Below are positions 6,881 through 12,938 of a stretch of 12,938 nt of DNA, one piece after another. Position numbers and translations under genes: made by a program. Under the pieces are notes generated by a model. That model was not told where the DNA came from. It was given only the letters and a program-made list of their open reading frames with translations, and searched no databases. The DNA is from DATKZH01 sp964475955 (GTDB lineage Bacteria > Planctomycetota > Planctomycetia > Pirellulales > Thermoguttaceae): the NCBI GenBank assembly GCA_964475955.1, contig CAYYZY010000213.1, forward strand, positions 1-12,938, in the 5' to 3' direction. Positions within the stretch are counted from its first letter, which is position 1. Each line of letters begins with the position of its first letter.

Positions 6881-9106
6881 ATGGAGCTTGGCCTGCTCGA
6901 TAGTGGTACGTTCGCCGGATACGTTCTGGTCGTCGTCGCTTGGGCGATGTGGTCGTCGCGCCGGCGGCAGGCGGCCGACGACTTCTTCCTGGCCGGGCGC
7001 AGGCTGCCGTGGGGCCTGATCGGCCTCTCGCTGGTCGCCTCGAGCGTGGCGGTCGACCACTTCCTGCGCGTGCGGGGTCGCGGCTACACGGCCACGCTGG
7101 CGCAGCTCGGCTACGAGTGGATCGGCGCGGTCGCCATGGTGCTGGCCGCCTTGCTGCTGTTGCCCCGCTTCCTTCGCCGCGGGGTGACGACGATCCCCGA
7201 GTACCTCGAGGCCCGCTACAGCGCCGCCGCCCGGGGACTGATGGCCCTGGCCCTGCTCGCGGTCTACGTGCTGGCGATCATCCCCGCGGTCCTCTTCACG
7301 GCCGCCACCTGGGTTCACCAGAGCCTGGGGCTTGCGCCGGGCGCGGCGATTTGGGCGATCGGGCTGGTGGTCGGACTGTACACGATCTGGGGCGGATTGC
7401 GCGCAGTGGTGTGGGTCGGCCTGTCGAACGGCCTCGCCCTGCTGCTCGCCGGCACCGCCGTGGCGGCCCTCGGGTTTCTCGCCCTGGGCGGCGGCCAAGG
7501 GCTCCTGCCCGGGGTGCGCGTCTTCTTCGAGCAGGCTGGCGACGCGCTGGAAGTTGTCAAGCCGCTGGGGCATCGCGAGCTTCCCTGGGCCGGCGTGCTG
7601 GTGGGCGGGCTGTGGGTCTTGCAGATCTTCGGCTGGGGCATCCACCAGGGCTCGGTCCAGCGCACGCTCGGCGCGCGAAGCGTGGCCGACGGGCAGAAGG
7701 GCCTCCTGCTGGGCGCGACCTTGAAGCTGCTTTTGCCCGTGGCCGTGGTCGTCCCCACGATGGTGGCCTTCCATGGTTTCGCCGACGGCCTTCGCCAACC
7801 GCACGAGGCCTACCCGCAGATCGTTTACGGAATCGCGCCGGTGGGCCTGCGCGGCCTGGTGCTGGCCGCGATGTTCGGGGCACTGGTGAGCGCGCTCGAC
7901 GCCTTGCTCCACTCCGCCTCGACCCTGCTGGCCGTCGACGTCTACCAGCGCTACGTTCGGCCCGGCGTCCCGCAAGCCGCGCTGGTCGGCGTGGCGCGCG
8001 CGGCGATCGCCGCGTTCGTCGTCTTCGCCTGCCTCGCGGCGCCGCAGCTCGGCCGGCTGGCGGGCGATTGGGGCGTCTTTGCCATGGTAGAGCACGCGCT
8101 CGGCCTGGTGGCGCCCGGCATTGTGGCCGCGGTTCTCGTCGGCATGGTCTCCCCGCGCACGCCCAGCCAAGCCGCCATCGGGGCCATGCTGCTCGGCCCG
8201 GCGTTTTCCGTCTCGTTTGCGATGTGGTGCCTGAAGATCGACTCGCACGTGGCCGTCTTGCACCAGATGGCGTTCGCCTTCCTGTTCTCGGCGGCGTACA
8301 TGCTCGTGGTGACGCTCGTCGCGCCGCTTCGCGAGGAGGAGGCCGCGCCGGGGTCGGAATGCGCGGTCCCCAGCGAGCGGCCGACCGGGCGACGACGGCG
8401 CACCCTGATCCCCTTCGCCACCATGATCCTCGGCGGCTTCCTCCTGGGACAAGGCTTGTTCCTGGGCAGCTACATCACGCTCTACCAGTTGGCCGACCGC
8501 TACGGCTGGGTGACGATCCCCGATCTTGTCCACCTGGTCAACGCCGGCGTGCCCACGGCGATCTACTTCGCCCTCGGGCTGTGGCTGATGCGTTCGCACG
8601 CACCTTCCGCCCGACGGGGGAGGGGCCCGAAACCGGCGCCCCGGCGAGCGAAGCCCGGGCCGGACACTTGGGCCCGGCGCGCGGCCGCCCTGCTGGCCGC
8701 CGCCGTGGCCGGACTGCACGTCTACATGTTCTGCCTCTGGGTGATCCCCGAATGGCCCCCGCGCGACTACTGGCAGGGCTACGACGTGAACCTCTCGGCC
8801 GTCGGCACCGGGCAGCCGGTGATCACCGTCAAGCCGCTCGACGACGAGATGGGCGGCCCGCCGGCGCCGCCGCCGGGGGCGGCCGGGGACCGCGTGGTCA
8901 CGGTCTATCTCACCCCGCTGGTGATCGGGATCGTGGCGGCCGTCGCGCTGTTGGTCGGCCTGGCGATGCTCGGGCGGATCCCGGCCGCGCCCGGGATCGC
9001 ACCGGAGCCGATGGCGAAGCTCGACCCGGCTCCCAGCCGTTGGGCCCCATGGTGGGCCGCGGCGATCGTCGCCTGCGTGGTGGTGTTGTACTGGCTGATC
9101 CTCTGA
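6881..9106 (+). CDS. Sodium/solute symporter (SSS family) with long C-terminal extension
   Basis: This 741-residue polytopic membrane protein should use a sodium gradient to import a small solute such as a sugar, polyol, amino acid or vitamin; the substrate cannot be determined. SSS signatures are WGLIGLSLVASSVAVDHFL (44-62), YTIWGGLRAVVW (167-178), and FGALVSALDALLHSASTLLAVDVYQR (starting at 332), where S345 and S347-T348 correspond to the sodium-site Ser/Thr region. The family core ends near 480. Residues 481-741 add Arg-rich and Pro-rich linkers and about four more hydrophobic segments (508-530, 555-570, 600-622, 675-697) plus a last one at 722-741. ATG 6881 was chosen because GGAG lies 6 nt upstream. 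An in-frame ATG at 6806 would add 25 residues outside the family alignment. The nearby isomerase suggests, but does not prove, a sugar substrate. Confidence 0.9.
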   Translation: MELGLLDSGTFAGYVLVVVAWAMWSSRRRQAADDFFLAGRRLPWGLIGLSLVASSVAVDHFLRVRGRGYTATLAQLGYEWIGAVAMVLAALLLLPRFLRRGVTTIPEYLEARYSAAARGLMALALLAVYVLAIIPAVLFTAATWVHQSLGLAPGAAIWAIGLVVGLYTIWGGLRAVVWVGLSNGLALLLAGTAVAALGFLALGGGQGLLPGVRVFFEQAGDALEVVKPLGHRELPWAGVLVGGLWVLQIFGWGIHQGSVQRTLGARSVADGQKGLLLGATLKLLLPVAVVVPTMVAFHGFADGLRQPHEAYPQIVYGIAPVGLRGLVLAAMFGALVSALDALLHSASTLLAVDVYQRYVRPGVPQAALVGVARAAIAAFVVFACLAAPQLGRLAGDWGVFAMVEHALGLVAPGIVAAVLVGMVSPRTPSQAAIGAMLLGPAFSVSFAMWCLKIDSHVAVLHQMAFAFLFSAAYMLVVTLVAPLREEEAAPGSECAVPSERPTGRRRRTLIPFATMILGGFLLGQGLFLGSYITLYQLADRYGWVTIPDLVHLVNAGVPTAIYFALGLWLMRSHAPSARRGRGPKPAPRRAKPGPDTWARRAAALLAAAVAGLHVYMFCLWVIPEWPPRDYWQGYDVNLSAVGTGQPVITVKPLDDEMGGPPAPPPGAAGDRVVTVYLTPLVIGIVAAVALLVGLAMLGRIPAAPGIAPEPMAKLDPAPSRWAPWWAAAIVACVVVLYWLIL

Positions 9107-9150
9107 AGTGGACTGTGCACAACGACGCGGCAAGCGACGCCTCAGGAGCA

Positions 9151-9180
9151 TTGCCGCCGTAGCATTGATTCGGGTAGAAT
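9151..9180 (+). promoter_or_regulatory. Candidate promoter of hicAB
   Basis: TTGCCG (9151-9156, 4 of 6 to consensus), an 18-bp spacer and TAGAAT (9175-9180, 5 of 6) lie after the symporter stop and before hicA. Transcription would start near 9187, leaving a leader of about 130 nt. Within 9107-9315 I see no convincing gene. Short frames there lack ribosome-binding sites and recognisable residues. Confidence 0.4.
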
Positions 9181-9315
9181 GGAATGATCGGGCATTCGGC
9201 CTTATGAGGACACGCCTTCGTGCGACGTGGCCATTTGGCGACCAGTTGCGCACGGGGTGTTACATGGCCTGGCGAGAAGCAAGCTGCGGCAATCCCTGAG
9301 TATCCGCCCGGAATC

Positions 9316-9516
9316 ATGCCAAGGAAAGTGCGAGAGTTGATACGGACCTTGAGAGCGGCAGGATTCCTCGAGATTGCTGGTGGCAAGGGATCCCACCGGA
9401 AGTTGGTACACAACCTGTATCCTGGGGCCGTCACGCTGAGCGGAAAGGAGGGCGATGACGCGAAGCCGTACCAGGAGCGGCAGGTTCAGCAAGCCATCGA
9501 AGAGGTCGAGCAGTGA
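9316..9516 (+). CDS. hicA: HicA-type mRNA interferase toxin
   Basis: This 66-residue protein has the double-stranded-RNA-binding-like fold of HicA toxins, which block translation by cleaving mRNA. Family features are the N-terminal KVRELIRTLRAAGF helix (4-17), the loop GGKGSH (22-27) with the catalytic histidine H27 followed by RKLVH, and a C-terminal helix (52-66). ATG 9316 gives the usual HicA N-terminus. Its ribosome-binding site is weak (GGAA about 2 nt upstream), so low translation is possible. The frame is open upstream to 9220, but those residues have no HicA similarity. The stop overlaps the GTG of hicB by 4 nt, the standard toxin-first order. Product assignment is strong; activity is inferred. 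Confidence 0.85.
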   Translation: MPRKVRELIRTLRAAGFLEIAGGKGSHRKLVHNLYPGAVTLSGKEGDDAKPYQERQVQQAIEEVEQ

Positions 9517-9734
9517 AGACCGCGGATCGGTATCACAAGTGGGTGGAATGGAGCGACGAGGACCAAGCGTACCTCGGGAGATGCCCTGATCTGATCACGG
9601 GGATCCACGGCGACGACCCGCGGCAGGTCTACGCCGAGCTGTGCGAGGTGGTTGCCGACGTGGTCGCCCATTTCGAGAGCGAGGGACGCCCCCTGCCCCC
9701 GGCGCGTGTCAGGCCGATGCGGGAATTGGCGTGA
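9513..9734 (+). CDS. hicB: HicB-type antitoxin
   Basis: The protein has 73 residues. The pattern WVEWSDEDQAYLGRCPDLITGIHGDD (starting at 10) is the partial RNase H fold of HicB antitoxins, which bind and mask HicA. Helix 36-60 follows. No C-terminal helix-turn-helix or ribbon-helix-helix is present, so this is the short form, which may lack the DNA-binding domain longer HicB proteins use for autoregulation. The GTG start overlaps the hicA stop (GTGA), with AGAGG 7 nt upstream. The stop codon lies inside a hairpin shared with the convergent hemG end. Confidence 0.85.
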   Translation: MKTADRYHKWVEWSDEDQAYLGRCPDLITGIHGDDPRQVYAELCEVVADVVAHFESEGRPLPPARVRPMRELA

Positions 9735-9760
9735 GGTGCTCTTTCGGCACGTCACGTTTC
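9730..9760 (+). terminator. Hairpin spanning the hicB and hemG stop codons
   Basis: CGTGAGGTGC (9730-9739) pairs with GCACGTCACG (9747-9756) in 9 of 10 positions around a 7-nt loop. On the plus strand TTTCCCTT follows, a weak U-tract, so it can terminate hicAB. On the minus strand there is no T-run, but the same hairpin would end the hemG message. Both TGA stops lie within the stem. Confidence 0.55.
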
Positions 9761-11164
9761 CCTTCGCTCCGCCACGGCCTCGACCACGCGCTCCGCCGCC
9801 TGCTCGCCGCTGTGGATGCAGTTGGGGATGCCCACGCCGTGATGGGCGTTGCCGGCCAGCTCGAGGCCGTGGAGCCCGGACACCGCGGCTTCGATTTGCG
9901 CCACCCGGTCGGCGTGCCCCACGTGGTATTGCGGCATGGTCCGCGGCCAGTGGCTCGTGACGCGATAGACGGGCTCGCCCCGGATACCCAGCATCCTGCC
10001 CAACTCGCCGAGCACCTCGGGCACGAGCCGGTCGGTGTCCATCTCGGCCATCTCCGGGCGCCGGGCCCCGCCCACGAAGGCCCGCAGGAGGGTCTTCCCA
10101 TCGGGTGCCCGATGCGTGTACTTCTGGCTGCTGAAGCTGATGGCCAGGATCGGGCTGTGCTCGATCGAGGGGACGACCACGCCCATCCCGTCCAGCCGGT
10201 GCGCGATCTGCTCTCGCGGGTAAGCCACCGAGACGATCGCCGTCCCCTCGTACTGGATGCTCGCCAGGCGGCGGGCCAGATCCGCGTCGGTCGGCTCCAC
10301 AAGCTGCGCGGCCGCCGGGGCGGGCGTGGCCACGATCACCGCGTCGAACGTTTCGGGGGCTCCGCCGCCGGGCGTGACGATCCAGCCGCCATCGCGCCGC
10401 TCCAGCCGCTCAACCACCGTGCCCAGCCGAACCGAGCCCTCGGGAAGCCGCTTGCGGATCGCTTCGACCATGCTCGAAAGGCCCCGCTCGAGTGTGAGGA
10501 AGAGGCTGTATCGGGCGCCGCTCTGCGAGGCCGATTTGCGCCGCGATCGCATCTGGCGGCGCATCGCCCGGATCAGGCTGCCGTGCTCGCGTTCCATGTC
10601 GCGAAAACGGGGCAGGGTGGCCAGCACGCTGAGCTTTTCCATGTCGGCCGCGTAGACGGCGCTGACCAGCGGTTCGACGAGCCGCTCGAACGCCTCGCGT
10701 CCCAGCCGGCGGCGCACGAACGCGGCCATGCTCTCGTCGTCGTCCCCCCTGCGGGGCGGGATCACGTACTCCAGCCCGGCCCGGAGCTTGCCCAACGGGC
10801 TCAGGATCGGCGTGACCGCCAGCGGCCACATGCGCGTGGGGGCCATCATCAGGAAGCCGTCGGGCAGCTTGTGGAGGCGGCCTCGGCGCACGACGAACGT
10901 ACGTCGAAAGGCGGGATTGGTTTGGACGAGGTCGTCGGCCAGGCCCAGCCGCTTGCACAGGTCGACGCCCCAGGGGACCGTGGTGATGAAGTTGTCGGCG
11001 CTGGTTTCGACCTGGTAGCCGTCCTCGTGGACGGTCTCCAGCACGCCGCCCAGCCGGTCCCGGCGCTCGAACAGCGCGACCTCGACCTGCGGGGCCAGCT
11101 CCCCCATGCGGTGGGCCGCTGCCAGTCCCGAGATGCCCCCACCGATGATGGCCACTCGCCGCAT
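9752..11164 (-). CDS. hemG: FAD-dependent protoporphyrinogen/coproporphyrinogen oxidase
   Basis: This 470-residue flavoprotein oxidises a porphyrinogen to the porphyrin in late haem synthesis, using oxygen. The Rossmann FAD motif GGGISGL (8-14) is followed by E33 and DRLGGVLET (36-44). The family segment DESMAAF…RLVEPLVSAVYAADMEKLSV is at 143-180. The second FAD contact region GLELAGN…GVGIPNCI is at 433-450. Length is typical. This is the HemY-type flavoenzyme, often labelled hemG in annotations; sequence alone does not show whether it uses the proto- or copro- substrate. ATG 11164 places the FAD motif at the usual position, with GGAGAAAG about 12 nt upstream. Upstream in-frame codons run into the promoter. 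The gene is convergent with hicB, 17 nt apart, and has its own extended -10 promoter. Confidence 0.93.
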   Translation of the reverse strand: MRRVAIIGGGISGLAAAHRMGELAPQVEVALFERRDRLGGVLETVHEDGYQVETSADNFITTVPWGVDLCKRLGLADDLVQTNPAFRRTFVVRRGRLHKLPDGFLMMAPTRMWPLAVTPILSPLGKLRAGLEYVIPPRRGDDDESMAAFVRRRLGREAFERLVEPLVSAVYAADMEKLSVLATLPRFRDMEREHGSLIRAMRRQMRSRRKSASQSGARYSLFLTLERGLSSMVEAIRKRLPEGSVRLGTVVERLERRDGGWIVTPGGGAPETFDAVIVATPAPAAAQLVEPTDADLARRLASIQYEGTAIVSVAYPREQIAHRLDGMGVVVPSIEHSPILAISFSSQKYTHRAPDGKTLLRAFVGGARRPEMAEMDTDRLVPEVLGELGRMLGIRGEPVYRVTSHWPRTMPQYHVGHADRVAQIEAAVSGLHGLELAGNAHHGVGIPNCIHSGEQAAERVVEAVAERRET

Positions 11165-11258
11165 GTTGCTGTCTTTCTCCAACTTCCCGGCCCCAACCCG
11201 CGACTTCCCCCGTGCGTCAGGCGGCATCGGGTCATGATCATGCCACCCCCGCAGAGGC

Positions 11259-11267
11259 ATTATAGCA
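11259..11267 (-). promoter_or_regulatory. Extended -10 promoter of hemG
   Basis: The minus strand reads TGCTATAAT, a perfect extended -10 box, about 95 nt before the hemG ATG. No good -35 is visible at 16-18 bp, which extended -10 promoters can tolerate. It lies directly after the terminator of the PDZ gene, so hemG should be transcribed independently. Confidence 0.5.
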
Positions 11268-11292
11268 GTCGGGTCGCGACGGGCGCGCACGC

Positions 11293-11322
11293 AAAAGGCC
11301 GCTGGAGACTTCCCCAGCGGCC
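11293..11322 (-). terminator. Rho-independent terminator after the PDZ gene
   Basis: On the minus strand GGCCGCTGG pairs perfectly with CCAGCGGCC (9 bp; plus-strand arms 11297-11305 and 11314-11322) around an 8-nt loop and is followed by TTTT. The U-tract is short, but stem and position, about 30 nt past the PDZ stop codon, fit well. Confidence 0.7.
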
Positions 11323-11353
11323 CGGGAGGTGGCAATTCTTGCTTTGGCCGGCC

Positions 11354-11869
11354 TTACGGCCTCTGGCTGCGGTAAAGGATGGGGCCGTTGCCGCCCCCGT
11401 ACAGGTAAACGGTCACCGGGATCAGGCCCCGGCCGCGAACGTCGCGGACCAGCAGACGGCAGGTCGGGCCCGACCAGCGGAGCGCCTGGAAGTAGTCGTG
11501 GTCGCTGCAGATCCGTCGGCCGTTGATCCGCACGATCACGTCGCCGGGCTCGAGTCCGGTCCGGCTGGCGGGCGTGCCCCAGGGAACCGAGTCGACCACC
11601 ATCCCGTCGCCGTACCGCATGTGGCCATAGAGGCCGAGCCGGGGCTGATGGGGGGGAGCAATGTGCGGTTGGGGCTGGTAGCGGAGCGTCGGGGCGGGCG
11701 GCGGGGCGACGCGGTTTCGCGGCGGCGTAAGCCGAAGCGAGGGCGGGGGCGGGGGAGCGACACGTCGCCGGGGTGGGTCGGCCTGGGCCGGGGCGGCCGC
11801 CAGGACTGCCCCAAGAGCAATCGCCGCCACGATAATCGGCACGCCAGTGATCTTGCCAGAACTTCTCAT
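11354..11869 (-). CDS. Secreted proline-rich PDZ-domain protein
   Basis: The protein has 171 residues. The signal peptide has a basic start, a hydrophobic core at about 8-26 and an AQA cleavage site at 28-30. Residues 31-75 are a Pro/Arg linker with repeated RVAPPP motifs, as seen in proteins that cross or bind envelope layers. Residues 77-157 form one PDZ domain (GDGMVVDSVPWGTPASRTGL…GDVIVRINGR). No protease domain is present. C121 and C137 could form a disulfide. PDZ domains bind peptide ends; a scaffold or regulator of an envelope protease is a guess. ATG 11869 has AAGGAGAG 7 nt upstream. A terminator follows the gene and the possible 30-codon ORF lies 92 nt upstream. Confidence 0.8.
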   Translation of the reverse strand: MRSSGKITGVPIIVAAIALGAVLAAAPAQADPPRRRVAPPPPPSLRLTPPRNRVAPPPAPTLRYQPQPHIAPPHQPRLGLYGHMRYGDGMVVDSVPWGTPASRTGLEPGDVIVRINGRRICSDHDYFQALRWSGPTCRLLVRDVRGRGLIPVTVYLYGGGNGPILYRSQRP

Positions 11870-11961
11870 CGTCTCTCTCCTTCACGCCTGCGGGAACGGG
11901 ATTTTTTTTGGGCCGCGGTTCCCCAAGATTGCACGCGCGATGCCAAACGATGGCTCGAGAG

Positions 11962-12054
11962 TCACGTTTCGAAGCGAAGTTGTTTCCTGGCAAAGACTTG
12001 CGAACTGACGTGCATGATCGAGAGTGACACAGCGGAGCCCACAAGCGCAGTCAT
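11962..12054 (-). CDS. Possible 30-residue signal-peptide-like protein
   Basis: On the minus strand ATG at 12054 opens a 30-codon frame to TGA at 11964-11962. The peptide MTALVGSAVSLSIMHVSSQV ends in FARKQLRFET. It has a hydrophobic stretch, then VFA before a basic tail, resembling a signal peptide with a cleavage site after residue 22. A perfect AGGAGG lies 10 nt upstream, and a TAGAAT -10 box precedes that. It is the only readable gene candidate in the 268 nt between the PDZ and PQQ/malectin genes. The frame is short enough to arise by chance, and I know no homologue. The rest of 11870-12137 holds a run of eight T (11902-11909) and no further gene. Confidence 0.4.
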   Translation of the reverse strand: MTALVGSAVSLSIMHVSSQVFARKQLRFET

Positions 12055-12064
12055 AATGATAGCG

Positions 12065-12087
12065 CCTCCTGAATCGCTGTGATTCTA
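12065..12087 (-). promoter_or_regulatory. -10 box, small inverted repeat and AGGAGG before the 30-codon ORF
   Basis: The minus strand carries TAGAAT (complement of 12082-12087), then a 5-bp inverted repeat GAATC/GATTC (12081-12085 with 12071-12075) overlapping the -10 box, then AGGAGG (complement of 12065-12070). No clear -35 is visible. The repeat could be an operator or leader hairpin. Confidence 0.35.
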
Positions 12088-12137
12088 CCCCGCGAAGGAG
12101 GGCCTTGGCCTGGCCTGGCTGGGTGGGAACCGGTTGG

Positions 12138-12938
12138 CTACCACCCCTCCGATACGACCTCCAGCCCACAGATGACCGGCCGTTTCGGGCTTTGGTCGGC
12201 GGGCACGAGTTCGATGTCGAGCCGCTCGGACACCTCCACGCCCGGGAACTCCTTGACCAGGGCGGTGCGCGGGCCGACTTCGGCGGCCGGGTCGAGGTCG
12301 GCGAGCACCTGTTCGCCCTGGACGCGCACGTGGAACACGCGCGCGCCCGGCTCGACGTCGTCGGGCTCCGCGAAATGGAGGCGCACGGTGTACTTTCGCG
12401 GCTCGGGCGGGGCCTGCTTGGCCAGCGTGAGCACGATCCGCCCGGCGCCCCGGAGTCCCGAGGCCGCCACCCAGGCGAGCCCGCCGCCTTCGGGCGTTGC
12501 ACGGGCCCACGAGGCATGGTGGCGGAAATAGGCCGGGTCGTCGACGCCGAGGTGGAGGGGCAGATCGGGCGACGGCCCACCCGCGCTCGGGTAGTCCATC
12601 CAGAGCGTGCCTTCCGAAGTGCGGCGGTCGCCCGGCGCGCCGAAGTTGATCCCCGCCCGGCGGACCGGCTTGCCGTCCCACGCCAGGTCGTTGAAGGTCC
12701 ACATCTCGGCTTCCGGGTCGTGGATCATCGCCAGCGAGGTCTGGTTCTGGTAGCCGCACTCGCACGTGCGCGTGTACTCGGGCGCGTTGAGCAGGCCCCC
12801 GGCCACGATCAGGTTCGACGTGCAGCTCGACTTGAACCCGCCCAGGTTGCCCGTGCCGCCGTCGCGGGCCAGGTCGCAGTAGCCGGCCGCCGCCGAGCGG
12901 AAGGTGAGCAGGTGCTCGCTGGCGATGGCCGTATTGCA
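12138..12938 (-). CDS. C-terminal part of a PQQ-like propeller protein with malectin-like domain (5' end outside window)
   Basis: The frame is open to the right edge and gives 266 residues ending at TAG 12140-12138. The beginning (…GYCDLARDGGTGNLGGFKSSCTSNLI) and the Cys-containing stretch TRTCECGYQNQTSLAM (56-71) match what I remember of the end of planctomycete PQQ-binding-like propeller proteins. Residues about 181-266 (KYTVRLHFAEPDDVEPGARVF… to ICGLEVVSEGW) form a malectin-like carbohydrate-binding fold. Cys at visible residues 21, 39, 59, 61 and 257 suggest disulfides in an exported protein. Full-length relatives are long, exported and thought to act on the cell surface. Neither the enzymatic role nor cofactor use can be judged without the N-terminal part. 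A GTG at 12806 is in frame but internal, so it is not the start. Confidence 0.75.
   Translation of the reverse strand, partial: CNTAIASEHLLTFRSAAAGYCDLARDGGTGNLGGFKSSCTSNLIVAGGLLNAPEYTRTCECGYQNQTSLAMIHDPEAEMWTFNDLAWDGKPVRRAGINFGAPGDRRTSEGTLWMDYPSAGGPSPDLPLHLGVDDPAYFRHHASWARATPEGGGLAWVAASGLRGAGRIVLTLAKQAPPEPRKYTVRLHFAEPDDVEPGARVFHVRVQGEQVLADLDPAAEVGPRTALVKEFPGVEVSERLDIELVPADQSPKRPVICGLEVVSEGW

Noticed and set aside
6821..9253. 810-residue minus-strand open frame opposite the symporter
   Set aside because: His/Arg/Gln-rich shadow with no hydrophobic or domain pattern. The plus strand shows clear SSS motifs.
9108..9299. 63-codon plus-strand frame before hicA
   Set aside because: No ribosome-binding site or recognisable residues, and it overlaps the candidate hicAB promoter.
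11891..11926. Run of eight T near GGGAAC/GTTCCC and TTGGG/CCCAA arms, considered as a terminator
   Set aside because: On the plus strand the T-run lies in the loop or before the stem. On the minus strand the stem is followed by A's. Neither fits a rho-independent terminator.
9641..12082. 813-residue plus-strand open frame opposite hemG and the PDZ gene
   Set aside because: No motif, crosses two promoters and a terminator, and is antisense to well-recognised proteins.

Overview
The window looks like a chromosomal piece of a high-GC planctomycete, most likely of the Pirellulales type. It probably comes from a draft or metagenome assembly, because an exact 100-N scaffold gap lies at 4969-5068. 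Lineage is inferred from gene content: a Tat-exported sugar isomerase/epimerase, a PQQ-propeller protein ending in a malectin-like domain, a haem c/PD40 protein paired with a DUF6057-like membrane protein, and heptad and palindromic intergenic repeats. No rRNA, tRNA or other marker gene is present to prove it.

Left block (1-5130, minus strand). A promoter at 5102-5130 and a Shine-Dalgarno sequence at the gap edge lead into a small gene that is mostly lost in the gap; only its last 33 codons are readable. It is followed 14 nt later by manC (GDP-mannose synthesis). After a 58-nt gap comes a DUF6057-like polytopic membrane protein with a long soluble tail. This overlaps by ATGA with a membrane-anchored protein that has one CxxCH haem motif and a PD40/TolB-like propeller. 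A palindromic repeat follows, and then the probable first codons of one more gene at 20-1.

Middle block (5240-9106). Six tandem CTGACNN heptads run in phase into an extended -10 box that serves a Tat-exported TIM-barrel sugar isomerase/epimerase (+). Next come a convergent small membrane protein with a zinc-ribbon Cys pattern (-) and a sodium/solute symporter (+) with an unusual C-terminal extension of about 260 residues.

Right block (9150-12938). A hicAB toxin-antitoxin pair (+) ends in a hairpin that spans both its own stop codon and that of the convergent protoporphyrinogen oxidase gene hemG (-). Further right on the minus strand are a secreted proline-rich PDZ protein with its own terminator, a possible 30-residue signal-peptide-like ORF, and the 3' end of the PQQ/malectin protein, which runs off the window.

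Most genes look like ordinary planctomycete chromosome (cell-surface sugar handling, haem synthesis, exported proteins). The least understood parts are the haem-propeller/DUF6057 pair, the gap-hidden gene before manC, the symporter tail, the 30-residue ORF and the repeat elements. I found no phage, insertion sequence, CRISPR array or clear defence island.
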